Shown in pieces: positions 22,575-32,874 of a stretch of DNA of 64,000 nucleotides. Source of the DNA: Branchiostoma lanceolatum (Eukaryota > Chordata > Leptocardii > Amphioxiformes > Branchiostomatidae); assembly GCF_035083965.1 (NCBI RefSeq), contig NC_089722.1, forward strand, positions 43,772,697 through 43,836,696, written 5' to 3'. Under the pieces are notes generated by a model that saw nothing but the letters and a program-made list of their open reading frames with translations, was not told the origin of the DNA and made no database searches. The position numbers and the translations under genes were made by a program. Position 1 is the stretch's first letter. Every line of letters begins with the position of its first letter.

Positions 22575-23960
22575 ATGGCAGAGACAGGTAATGGGTCCCC
22601 CACTGCTGTTCCCCAGAGCTCCTGTGATGGGTCTCCTACTGGGGTTTCATCGGGCAGAGATACAAGCAATGTTGAATACCAGCCGACAGGAACCAAAACC
22701 AGTTTGGACAACCAGCCAGAAACACATACTAATGAGAAACCCTACATGTGCGGGGAGTGTGGGTACAGGACTATCAGCAAGTCCAAGTTGTCCATACATA
22801 TGAGAACCCATACAGGTGAAAGACCCTACAAGTGTGACCAGTGTGATTATTCTGCTGCTCAGAAAGGTGATTTAAACCGACATCTAGCAAAACACTCCAG
22901 TGAGAAACCCTATATGTGTGGGGAGTGTGGGTACAGAACTATCAGCAAGAACTTGTCCAGACATATGAGAACCCATACAGGTGAAAAACCCCACAAGTGT
23001 GACCAGTGTGATTATTCTACTGCTCAGAAAGGTGATTTAAACCGACATCTAGCAAAACACTCTGGTGAAAAACCCTACATGTGTGGGGAGTGTGGGTTCA
23101 GGACAGCTCACAAGCATGTTCTATCAAGACATATGAGAACTCATACAGGTGAAAAACCGTACAAGTGTGACCAGTGTGACTATTCTGCTGCTCAGAAAGG
23201 TGATTTAAACCGACATCTAGCAAAACCCTACATGTGTGGGGAATGCGGATACAGAGCCACTCGAAAGTCTCACTTATCCGAACATATGAGAACCCATACT
23301 GGTGAAAAACCCTACAAGTGTGACCAGTGTGATTACTCCGCCGCGCAGAAATGCAATTTGGACAGCCATCTAGCCAAACACACTGGAGAAAAACCCTTCA
23401 TGTGTGGGGAGTGCGGGTACAGGACAGTTAACAAGAGTCACATGTCCAGACACATGAGAACCCATACTGGTGAAAAACCGTACAAGTGTGACCAGTGTGA
23501 CTACTCTGCCGCAGAGAAATCCACATTGGACAACCATCTAGCCAAACATACTGGAGAGAAACCCTACATATGTGGGGAATGTAAGTACAGAACAACTAAA
23601 AAGTCTCACTTATCCCAACATATGAAAACCCACACAGGAGAAAAGCCCTACAAGTGTGACCAGTGTGACTATTCTGCTGCAAAGAAATCCACCTTAAACA
23701 GCCATCTAGACAAACACACCGGAGAAAACCCCTTCATGTGTGGGGAGTGTGGGTACAGAGCAACTCAGAGGTCTCACTTATCCGAACATATGAGAACCCA
23801 TACTGGCGTAAAACCCTACAAGTGTGACCAGTGTGATTATTCTGCTGCTCAGAAATCCAATTTGGACCGACATCTAGCCAAGCACGCTGGTGGGAACCCA
23901 ACATGTGTGAGGAGTGTGGGTACAGAACAGCTCACAAGCTTCTCTTATCCCGACATATAA
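22575..23960 (+). CDS. ZNF-C: 14-finger C2H2 zinc-finger protein, 461 aa
   Basis: Head MAETGNGSPTAVPQS...DGSPTGVSSGRDTSNVEYQP is close to that of ZNF-E. Fourteen fingers alternate M and K types. Finger 3 lacks one residue between the ligand pairs (ISKNLSRH). Finger 6 has lost its last His and linker (HLAKPYMC). Four fingers share AAQKGDLNRH or TAQKGDLNRH, which shows internal duplication. After finger 14 one base is missing from the GGTGAGAAACCC linker pattern near 23890. The frame then runs into QLTSFSYPDI-stop at 23960, and the finger array continues out of frame. The predicted protein therefore ends with about 20 non-finger residues. Confidence 0.88.
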   Translation: MAETGNGSPTAVPQSSCDGSPTGVSSGRDTSNVEYQPTGTKTSLDNQPETHTNEKPYMCGECGYRTISKSKLSIHMRTHTGERPYKCDQCDYSAAQKGDLNRHLAKHSSEKPYMCGECGYRTISKNLSRHMRTHTGEKPHKCDQCDYSTAQKGDLNRHLAKHSGEKPYMCGECGFRTAHKHVLSRHMRTHTGEKPYKCDQCDYSAAQKGDLNRHLAKPYMCGECGYRATRKSHLSEHMRTHTGEKPYKCDQCDYSAAQKCNLDSHLAKHTGEKPFMCGECGYRTVNKSHMSRHMRTHTGEKPYKCDQCDYSAAEKSTLDNHLAKHTGEKPYICGECKYRTTKKSHLSQHMKTHTGEKPYKCDQCDYSAAKKSTLNSHLDKHTGENPFMCGECGYRATQRSHLSEHMRTHTGVKPYKCDQCDYSAAQKSNLDRHLAKHAGGNPTCVRSVGTEQLTSFSYPDI

Positions 23961-24834
23961 GAACCCATACAATTGTGACGAGTGCGGGCACAGGACAGCT
24001 GACAAAGGTAACCTATCCCGACACATGAGGACTCACACTGGTGAAAAACCCTTCAACTGTGACGAGTGTAATTATTCTGCTTCACATAAATCTACCACTT
24101 TGTACCAACATGTAGCCAAACACACCGGTGAGAAACCCTACAAGCGTGACAAGTGTGACTATTCTACAGCATTCAGATCCACCTTGAACCGACATTTAGC
24201 CAAACACACCGGTGAGAAACCCTACAAGCGTGACAAGTGTGACTATTCTACAGCATTCAGATCCACTTTGAACCGACATTTAGCCAAACACACTGGTGAG
24301 AAACCCTACAAGCGTGACAAGTGTGACTATTCTACAGCATTCAGATCCACTTTGAACCGACATTTAGCCAAACACACCGGTGAGAAACCCTACAAGCGTG
24401 ACAAGTGTGACTATTCTACAGCATTCAGATCCACTTTGAACCGACATTTAGCCAAACACACTGGTGAGAAACCCTACAAGCGTGACAAGTGTGACTATTC
24501 TACAGCATTCACATCCACTTTGAACCGACATCTAGCCAAACACACCGGTGAGAAACCCTACAAGCGTGACATGTGTGACTATTCTACAGCATTCAGATCC
24601 ACTTTGAACCGACATTTAGCCAAACACACCGGTGAGAAACCCTACAAGAGTGACATGTGTGACTATTCTACAGCATTCAGATCCACTTTGAACACCGGTG
24701 AGAAACCCTACATGTGTGGGGAGCGTGAGAACAGGACAGTTCACAAGGCCTACGGTATTTCCCACAATCCTCTGCTGTGTCGGAACTCTGAGAAGACTTA
24801 TTCATACAAAAGAGAATATCTTCAAATATGTTAA
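23961..24834 (+). pseudogene. Out-of-frame finger array after ZNF-C, with seven fingers lacking the first Cys
   Basis: One open frame from 23914 holds two normal fingers (CDECGHRTADKG, CDECNYSASHKS), then seven 84-bp units. Six start KRDKC or KRDMC and one starts KSDMC, where KCDQC is expected: the first zinc ligand TGT has become CGT, then AGT. The units are almost identical at DNA level (CTATTCTACAGCATTCAGAT). The last lacks its HLAKH end. The frame closes at 24834. It is separated from ZNF-C by two frame changes, so it is probably not translated with it. The array spread after the ligand was lost. Confidence 0.8.
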
Positions 24835-26190
24835 CACTGTATAGTATCTGTACATCTACTTAGCCTCTATCAAGTACTTAGTCTGTGACAAAGAATCCTG
24901 CAATAGAGAGGAGCATGGTTTGTTAGGAGTATCCTTCGTGTAAAGAGGAAGTTGGTTATAAAACTCAATACAAACTTCTTCCTGTCAAATCTAATATAGG
25001 CTACTAGTATCCTGACGTCTGGCTTTGCAATGACATCCTGACAAGATGTTCTGCTTCATTGAAACGTATGCATAAATTTAGAGGCTGTCATGCTTATTAT
25101 CTCACTTATTTACTAACCTGTACAGTATAAACTATTTATTAGTACGCTAATGATTATGTTATACCTAATGTTTTATATGTTATGTAAAGCGACCGATATG
25201 TTATGTGAAGTGACTGTGATGTCTGATTTGTAAGATCTCAGTTAATTTAATTGATTAAAAAGCAAAAATAAAGTAACCAAATAAAAGTTTCCATTGCATT
25301 TTTATTTCTATTAGATACGTTGTTGTACTAGCCGTACATGGTCACACCTAATTTCATACATATCAGCGTGTAAGATCTTGTCCTGCTACCAAGCTTTTGT
25401 CGTACATATCAGCAGACGCATGATAATAGTTCATATTTACTACTTAAGGGTTAATGACCCGCCCCGTTATGACACCATATACACCGTGGAACAGGCGGGT
25501 CATTAACGTTATTATCACAAGCCTATCCAAACTGACCCATATAAGAGAGACAAATCCTTGTATAATACATAGATTCTTTATTTAATACTATACATGTAAA
25601 ATCCATTCATTGTACATATGATCTTCATATAATCCAATGTAAACAAGCGGTAACTTAATATCGGGCGGTATAATTGTAGATTTCGGTTCAATTGTCACAA
25701 TTCCTGACGCCTGATTGTTAAATGCTTAGTTGGCTGTGGTAAGAACAATCGTGCATGTTCACGTCCCATTTGATTGTAGTTTTCCCGGATAATATTTGCT
25801 CAAGCCGGAAAAAATCCCACAGAAGCGAACACGTATCGGACTGAGATCCTTGTAGGTAGAAACTTGTAAGAGTTTTGGCGATTTTGACCGTAATTTTTTC
25901 GATGCCAGCACATCGGTTTGGGGAGCTTACGTGACTTGGACCATGGGGAGGGGGCGTGTTAAGTGCGTGTCACGTTTGTTTTGAACACGGAAAACTGTGG
26001 GACTCAGCTCCTCCATGACGATCGAATTCGAACGGGTTCCAATGGCGGGACAAGATGAAATTTGTCGTTTCACGGTAAGGGGAGCATGTAGTTTTCCCAT
26101 TTATGCAAATAAGCAAGGCGCGTAAGCACAGGCAGGCATCTATTAACACATACATCACAGCACTTCTCAACCACAGCTGTCATACGTCAC
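24835..26190 (+). other. 3' flank of ZNF-C
   Basis: Shares the cluster's 3' region (24900-25330 resembles 6840-7440 and 16900-17460). AATAAA at about 25266 is a candidate polyadenylation signal. The stretch 25520-26190 shows no gene. Confidence 0.45.
25450..25507. repeat. Short inverted repeat
   Basis: GTTAATGACCCGCC (25450-25463) and its exact reverse complement GGCGGGTCATTAAC (25494-25507) flank a 30-bp spacer. It may be a small hairpin or the ends of a decayed element. Confidence 0.75.
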
Positions 26191-27541
26191 TAACATGTAC
26201 ACACCCATGCTCTCTTACGTACATTTGGTCATACACATGTGCACTTGTATTCACTCTACCTCATTCTGCATCACTCTTGTACACACTTGTGCACTTGTAT
26301 TCATCCTACCTCATTCTGCATCACTCTGGTACACCCTTGTGCACTTGTATTCACTCAACCCCATTCTACATCACTCTGGTACACCCTCGTGCACTCTCAT
26401 TCATCCTACCTATACCTGATGCACCCTGGTACACCCTTCTTATTCATCCTACTGTTTCTGCATCACTCTCGTACACCCTCGTGCACTCTCATTCATCCTA
26501 CCTATACCTGATGCACCCTTGTACACCCTTCTTATTCATCCTACTGTTTCTCCATCACTCTCGTACACCCTCGTGCACTCTCATTCATCCTACCTATACC
26601 TGGTGCACCCTGGTACACCCTTCTTATTCATCCTACTGTTTCTGCATCACTCTGGTACACCCTTGTGCACTCTCATTCATCCTACCTATACCTGGTGCAC
26701 CCTTGTACACCCTTCTTATTCATCCTACTGTTTCTGCATCACTCTCCTACACCCTCGTGCACTCTCATTCATCCTACCTATACCTGATGCACCCTGGTAC
26801 ACCCTTCTTATTCATCCTACTGTTTCTGCATCACTCTCCTACACCCTCGTGCACTCTCATTCATCCTACCTATACCTGGTGCACCCTGGTACACCCTTCT
26901 TATTCATCCTACTGTTTCTGCATCACTCTCGTACACCCTCGTGCACTCTCATTCATCCTACCTATACCTGATGCACCCTTGTACACCCTTCTTATTCATC
27001 CTACTGTTTCTGCATCACTCTCGTACACCCTCGTGCACTCTCATTCATCCTACCTATACCTGATGCACCCTGGTACACCCTTCTTATTCATCCTACTGTT
27101 TCTGCATCACTCTCCCACACCCTTGTGCACTCTCATTCATCCTACCTATACCTGGTGCACCCTTGTACACCCTTCTTATTCATCCTACTGTTTCTGCATC
27201 ACTCTCCTACACCCTCGTGCACTCTCATTCATCCTACCTATACCTGATGCACCCTGGTACACCCTTCTTATTCATCCTACTGTTTCTGCATCACTCTGGT
27301 ACACCCTTGTGCACTCTCATTCATCCTACCTATACCTGGTGCACCCTTGTACACCCTTCTTATTCATCCTACTGTTTCTGCATCACTCTCCTACACCCTC
27401 GTGCACTCTCATTCATCCTACCTATACCTGATGCACCCTGGTACACCCTTCTTATTCATCCTACTGTTTCTGCATCACTCTGGTACACCCTCGTGCACTC
27501 TCATTCATCCTACCTATACCTGATGCACCCTTGTACACCCT
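26190..27541. repeat. 92-bp minisatellite, about 14 copies
   Basis: Unit of 92 bp made of two related halves: TTCATCCTACCTATACC(T)G...CACCCTTCTTA and TTCATCCTACTGTTTCTGC...GTGCACTCTCA. The left edge (26200-26400) has shorter, more diverged half-units. Because 92 is not a multiple of 3, the same unit is read in all three frames. Few stops occur on the plus strand, which gives a 442-codon open frame with no known domain. It replaces the head of ZNF-D. Confidence 0.9.
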
Positions 27542-28313
27542 TCTTATGTGTGAGGAGTACGGGTACAGGACAGCTAACAAGAGTCACATATCCAGGCATA
27601 TGAGAACCCATACTGGTGAAAAACCCTACAAGTGTGACCAGTGTGACTATTCTGCTGCACTGAAATATCATTTGGATCGACATCTAGCCAGACACACCGG
27701 TGACAAACCCTTTATGTGTGGCGAGTGCGGATACAGGTCAGCTGACAAGGGTAGCCTATCCAGACATATGAGAACCCATACAGGTGAAAAACCCTTCAAG
27801 TGTGACCAGTGTGATTATTCTGCTGCAGAGAAATCCAAATTGGACCGATATCTAGCCAAACACACCGGTGAGACACCCTACATGTGTGGGGAATGTGGGT
27901 ACAGAACAGCTCACAAGTTTCACTTATCCCGACATATGAGAACCCATACTGGTGAAAGACCCTACAAGTGTGACCAGTGTGATTTTTCTACTGCAGGGAA
28001 GTCCAAATTGGACCATCATCTAGCCGTACACGCTGGTGAGAAACCCTACATGTGTGGCGAGTGCGGGCACAGGGCAGCTCAAAAGCGTGACTTATCCAGA
28101 CATATGAGAACTCATACCGGCGAAAGGCCGTACAAGTGTGACCAGTGTGACTATTCTGCTGCACAGAAATACACCTTGAAGAAACATTTGGCAAAACACA
28201 CGTCTGGAGAAAAACCCTACATGTGTAGTGAGTGCGGGTACAGGACAACTCAGAAGTCTAACTTATATAGACACATGAAAACCCATTATGGTGAAAATCC
28301 ACTACAGGTGTGA
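27541..28313 (+). pseudogene. ZNF-D: headless C2H2 finger array, 9 fingers
   Basis: Finger sequence begins at ATGTGTGAGGAGTACGGG directly against the minisatellite, so the MAEAG-type head, acceptor and promoter are missing. Finger 1 has CEEYGY, the same Cys-to-Tyr change as ZNF-B finger 1. Fingers 2-3 and the start of finger 4 are nearly identical to ZNF-B. Finger 4 has Tyr in place of its first His (DRYLAKH). The frame ends YGENPLQV-stop, and decayed fingers follow to about 28500. An open frame does run from the minisatellite into the array, but no start is convincing. Confidence 0.8.
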
Positions 28314-29520
28314 CAAGTGTGGTTATTCTGCTGAAGAAAATGCCTATTTGGACCGACATCTAGCAAAACACTCATGTGAGAAACCCTACATGTGTGACGA
28401 GTGCGGGTACAGTGTAACTCAAAAGTCTCACTGATTCAGACATGTCAGAACCCATAGTGGAGAGAAAAGAAATGAATTTGTGAAAAGTTAGAGTATTCAG
28501 CCACTCAGTATTAAACACTGGAACTCTATATTGTGTACGGAGTGCAGGTACAGGACAACAGAAGTTATCTAGTCATACAAACATAATGGAACAAAGGAAA
28601 ACGGATGTAAGAACACTACATGCGTTCTACGTCAATGTGTAAGAACAATACTCTCCAAGCAGAGGAATGGGTCCGGCAGGTTTTTGACGTATTTTTAGGC
28701 GTTTTTGTCGGGCTTTCTACTTTGTAATTTTTTTTTGTCTAGCCAACCCACTAGACAAAAAAAAAAAATTACAAAGTAGAAAGCCCGACAAGAACGCCTA
28801 AAACACGTCAAAAACCTGCCGGACCCATTCTTCTGCTTGGAGAGTGTAAGAACAAGTCATTTCACAATTCTTAGTGTGCATCTGTAGTCGTGAAGCGTTG
28901 CGATCTAAGGTCAAAGTTTAAGGTGCCTTATTTGGAAAGCCGTTTGTGGAGACGTATTTGCGACATTCCCGCTCAGAGGGACCTGAACATAAGACATTAC
29001 CCACAATCCCCTGCGGGGCTAGAACTGTGAGAATAAAGTTATACATATAGAAGAGAATCTCTACAGATATGGTAACACTGTACAGTACCAGTGCATCTGT
29101 TTAGTCCCTGTCAAGAACTTAATGTCGATGGTTACAGGTAAAGATTTCTGCAACAGAATGGAGCATGGTTTATTAGAACTACTGTAAGTGTAATGAATAA
29201 GGAGGCTTTGCATAGTTACATTTTTTGCCCCATAAGGTCATAATCAAGACACTCATACATTTTGAGCCATTCCACTACAGTACTTTTTCGAGACACTACA
29301 GTATGTTCACCTTGTTTTGAAAAGGTAGTATAAGTTAGGTCATAGGTATATTGTATTGTATACTTCTCTGTATATTGGATTATATGGGCCTGAAATAAAG
29401 TTGAAATTGAAAAAAAGAAATTTATAGTATGTTTTTCTGTTCTTCTCATATTCTTTTTGTTCATGCGACAATGCAATTCTAAAATAATAGAAATCAGAAA
29501 GGTCACTGGATAGTCTACAA
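28314..29520 (+). other. 3' flank of ZNF-D
   Basis: Decayed fingers (to 28500), then the shared 3' region, interrupted by the hairpin element 28649-28845. AATAAA near 29031 is a possible polyadenylation signal. No gene is seen at 29060-29520. Confidence 0.5.
28649..28845. mobile_element. Hairpin MITE with long arms and 10-bp target duplication (Mutator-like)
   Basis: Arms of about 90 bp (ACTCTCCAAGCAGA...TTTTGTCTAG and its inverse) with about 95% match by eye meet around an 8-bp centre. GTAAGAACAA is duplicated at 28639-28648 and 28846-28855. The paralogous flanks of ZNF-A, B and E lack the insert, which confirms the ends. Long arms plus a 9-10 bp duplication fit a Mutator-type MITE. Confidence 0.85.
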
Positions 29521-29662
29521 TGTTGGCAGTACTTCCGCAACTGGCGGATAACCGGGTGCAAAATATGACCTTTAACCCCACGATAAGTTCACCTTTCACC
29601 CGTGATTTCGCACAGAAGACGATTACAGGATTTGGGAGGGTAAAAATCAACACTAGAAGCAG
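29521..29662 (+). promoter_or_regulatory. ZNF-E promoter-proximal block and 5'UTR exon
   Basis: Third copy of the conserved block: TGACCTTTAACCCC (29566-29579) and TTCACCTTTCACCC (29588-29601), ending CTAGAAGCAG with donor GTAAGAAC at 29663. The intron to the ZNF-E acceptor is 2.1 kb because it took in two MITEs, a LINE end and a Pogo-like element. Confidence 0.6.
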
Positions 29663-29860
29663 GTAAGAACTTGAGTTACACTTAAGATCTACCTGATCTT
29701 GGAGCAGAGGAGCTATAGGTCGTTTCTGTGGTAGATAGGCCACATTAGTACGGAATGTGAGGCTTTTCGGGGCGAGAAAATAATTTGTCGGAGGGGAGGG
29801 GGGCGAAACCACAAGAGACAAAAGGATCGTTTTTGTTAGAAAAGCTCTAAGAAGAGTGCT

Positions 29861-30194
29861 ATTCACAGTTGCTACTACACATGTGCATTGTCAAAGGTAA
29901 AGGCCCCTTAGACGTAAACAAACCCCGTCGGGGCGTTGTGATGCAAATCCAGACAATGTCGAGACGAGAACTGTTTTATGTATATACAAGCCAGGGGCCT
30001 TCACCTTTGACACTAGAGATGCATAGTCGGAACCACGAATAAGCCAGTTCACGGTTGCTACTACGCATGTGCAGTGTCAAAGGTGAAGGCCCGCGGCTTG
30101 TAAACAGTGCTCGTCTCGACATTGTCTCGATTTGCATAATAAAGCCTTTACCTTTGACACTGCACATGCGTAGTAACAACCGTGAACTAGCTTA
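29861..30194. mobile_element. Two adjacent, inverted copies of one MITE
   Basis: Copy 2 (core 30047-30187) has ends GTTCACGGTTGCTACTACGC and its inverse. Copy 1 (29861-30037) has the same arms, more diverged, and its inner part (GACAATGTCGAGACGAG) is inverted relative to copy 2 (CTCGTCTCGACATTGTC). Target duplications were not resolved. Confidence 0.7.
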
Positions 30195-30199
30195 TATTG

Positions 30200-30910
30200 G
30201 CTTTCATTATATTGTGTCACAGCAATTGAATATGCGTCCTCTGTGTGGGACCCCCACAAACGCATACATTCACAAACAAACAAACTTGAGGACAAGTTAG
30301 AAGCAGTACAGAGGCGTGCCGCCAGGTTCGCCACTGGCGACTACCGTTTGACTACCAGCATTACACACACTCTGCAAACCCTCGGTTGGCCCACCCTTCA
30401 ACAGCGCAGACAAGTTGCCCGCCTTTCACTTAGGTACAAAGCTGTCAATAACCTTATTGCTATCCCCATCCACAATATCCTCACAAGAAATACTAACATA
30501 ACCAGAGGACACCAGCAACGTTTTACCACAGTCGCCTGTAAGACAGAAACATACCGAGGCAGCTTTTTCCCCAAAACAGTCATAGAATGGAATGCACTTC
30601 CGCAACACCTTATCGAAACAAAGACTACAGATAGCTTTAAAGCTGGGGTGGCCAAGTATTATGGTTACCCCGGCTTCACCCAGCTGTAAGGGGAGGAGCC
30701 TATACCTAGTGTGGCAATGTACAGCACTACTTTGTTCGTTTTTTTTGCACCACTTTTTTTATTCTTGTTGACGGCGTGCACCACCATCACCGGCCACACT
30801 TGGGTAAGGCCTCTGACCATAAGTCCTAGACACTATGCCCCACGCGGGGTTTTGTCTAGTATCACGACAAGACAAGACAAGCAATGAGACAGAATTACAA
30901 CAGAAAACAT
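30200..30910 (+). mobile_element. 5'-truncated LINE 3' end (CR1/L2-like)
   Basis: Encodes the C-terminal LINE motifs EYASSVWDPH, LEAVQRRAARFATGDYR, LQTLGWPTLQQRR and FPKTVIEWNALP, with a stop at 30689. Then comes a 3'UTR ending in GACAAGACAAG, as in the LINE at 185-3420. The 5' break abuts the MITE pair. Confidence 0.85.
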
Positions 30911-31086
30911 GATAAGGCCTAAAACAAATTTCCAGTTCATGCATGCGTAGTCAACTTTGAAAAAACACATTCATGATAAAAATGAAGGGGGGGGGGGGCA
31001 GTAAGGAAGGTTGTTGTAGCAACCTACCAGTTTCGGGATTAGTACAAACAATGCACTCTTGACGCATCGTATTTGCGATTGATGTA

Positions 31087-31729
31087 CAGTAGAATCCGCT
31101 TATTTGCATAACTGATTTGCCAGTGTATTTTATGCAATTATAAGGAGTAGTCAATTAACCCTAGGGGACAAAATGAGTGGCACTGAGGGGGGAGGGGGTT
31201 GTTGTGGTTACAAGGATGGCACTTGAAGGAAACAGACACACTTTGTGTCAAATTCACTCACTCCCAGGTTATACAAAATGTATCATATTGAATTCATAAG
31301 CATATCATCAGTTTATTTACACATGTTGAGTGCAAAGAATGGCAAACTTAGCGAAAAATTGGCAATTCTATTCTTCTGAATCCTATCACAGCAAATGACA
31401 ATGGAGTAGCTACAGCTTTTTCAAAACACAAAGGACAATAACAGTTCCTATGGTGTTGTCTAACCATAGAAACTATCCATACTCGATTTACATCTGAATG
31501 ACATTTGCATAAGATCCATAAGAGTTAGTGACTTTTACATGTTCAACCAGTTTTACCTGTTACCATTGGCATTATTTTATGCAAATAGCCGGAGTATGCG
31601 AAAATGGCTAATGCAATTATGCCATTTTATTTATAATGGAGTGAATGGGAAATGGTTTGGGTTTTCATAATTTTATGCATATCCCCGAAATATGCTATTA
31701 ACAGTAATGCAAATAGCTGGAGTCTACTG
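31087..31729. mobile_element. Pogo/Tigger-like non-autonomous DNA transposon, 643 bp
   Basis: Ends CAGTAGAATCC...TTATTTGCAT and ATGCAAATAGCTGGAGTCTACTG are imperfect inverted repeats, flanked by TA on both sides (31085-31086 and 31730-31731). TA duplication and CAGT ends fit the Pogo branch of Tc1/mariner. The interior repeats ATTTTATGCA-type motifs and has no transposase frame. It lies in the ZNF-E 5' intron. Confidence 0.75.
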
Positions 31730-31779
31730 TATTTCGTTTTTTTTCTTCAAATTGTTGTTCATTATCGTCTTAGACATGC

Positions 31780-32874
31780 ATGGCAGAGGCAGGTGATGGG
31801 TCTCTTACTGCTGTTGCCAAGAACTTCTGTGATGGGTCTCCTACTGGGGTTTCATCGGGAAGAGATGCAAGCAATGTTGAATACAAGCCGACAGGAACCA
31901 AAACCAGTTTGGACGATCAGCCAGAAGCACATACTGATGAGAGACCCTTCATGTGTGGAGAGTGCGGGTACAGGACTATCAGCAAGTCCAAGTTGTCCAT
32001 ACATTTGAGAATCCATACAGGTGAAAAACCCTACAAGTGTGACCTGTGTGACTATTCTGCTGCACAGAAATCTACCTTAGACAGCCATCTAGTCAGGCAC
32101 ACCGATGAGGAAACCTACATGTGTGGAAAGTGTGGCTACAGGGCAACTAAAATTTCTGACTTATCGAAACATATGAGAACTCATACAGGTGAAAGACCCT
32201 ACAAGTGTGACCAGTGTGATTATTCTGCTGCACAGAAATCAGCCTTGAACAGGCATCTAGCCCAACACACCGGTGAGAAACCCTACATGTGTGGAGAGTG
32301 TGACTACCGGTGCATCTGCAAGTCTCAGTTGTCCAGACATATGAGAACCCATACAGGTGAAAAACCCTACATGTGTTGGGAGTGCGGGTACAGAACAATC
32401 GAACAGTGCCACTTGACTGAACATATGAGAACTCACACAGGGGAAAAACCCTACAAGTGTGACCTGTGCGACTATTCTGCTGCACTAAAATCCACCTTGG
32501 ACCGACATCTGGCAAAACACACTGGGGAAAAACCCTACATGTGTGGGGAATGCGAGTACAAGACAGCTAAAAAGTCTCACCTATCGAGACATATTAAAAC
32601 CCATACAGGTGAAAAACCATACAAATGTGACCTGTGCGACTATTCTGCTGCACAGAAATCCACATTGGACAGCCATCTAGCCATACACACCGGTGAGAAA
32701 CCCTACATGTGTGGGAAGTGTGGTTACAGGGCAACTAGAATTTCTGACTTATCGAAACATATGAGAACTCATACAGGAGAAAAACCCTACAAGTGTGACC
32801 AGTGTGATTATTCTGCTGCACAGAAAGGTCATTTAAACCGACATCTAGCAATACACACTGGTAAAAATTCCTGA
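31780..32874 (+). CDS. ZNF-E: 11-finger C2H2 zinc-finger protein, 364 aa
   Basis: Head [16 protein letters not shown]...DGSPTGVSSGRDASNVEYKP, close to ZNF-C. Eleven intact fingers alternate M and K types, except fingers 5 and 6, which are both M type (YRCICKSQL, YRTIEQCHL). Three K fingers use CDLCDYSA, specific to this copy. Fingers 3 and 10 are near copies (YRAT(K/R)ISDLSKH). The start needs care: CATG is duplicated here, so an extra ATG at 31776 precedes the true one by 4 bp in another frame and opens a six-codon frame (MHGRGR-stop). The frame at 31780 matches all paralogues. The last linker reads HTGKNS-stop. This is the best-preserved late member of the cluster. Confidence 0.9.
   Translation: MAEAGDGSLTAVAKNFCDGSPTGVSSGRDASNVEYKPTGTKTSLDDQPEAHTDERPFMCGECGYRTISKSKLSIHLRIHTGEKPYKCDLCDYSAAQKSTLDSHLVRHTDEETYMCGKCGYRATKISDLSKHMRTHTGERPYKCDQCDYSAAQKSALNRHLAQHTGEKPYMCGECDYRCICKSQLSRHMRTHTGEKPYMCWECGYRTIEQCHLTEHMRTHTGEKPYKCDLCDYSAALKSTLDRHLAKHTGEKPYMCGECEYKTAKKSHLSRHIKTHTGEKPYKCDLCDYSAAQKSTLDSHLAIHTGEKPYMCGKCGYRATRISDLSKHMRTHTGEKPYKCDQCDYSAAQKGHLNRHLAIHTGKNS

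Noticed and set aside
24136-24700. Regular short repeats as a CRISPR array
   Set aside because: Units are whole 84-bp fingers with no variable spacers, in a eukaryotic genome.
26103-27431. 442-codon open frame as a gene
   Set aside because: It is the 92-bp minisatellite read through; no domain, no splice or promoter support. Kept only as a finding.
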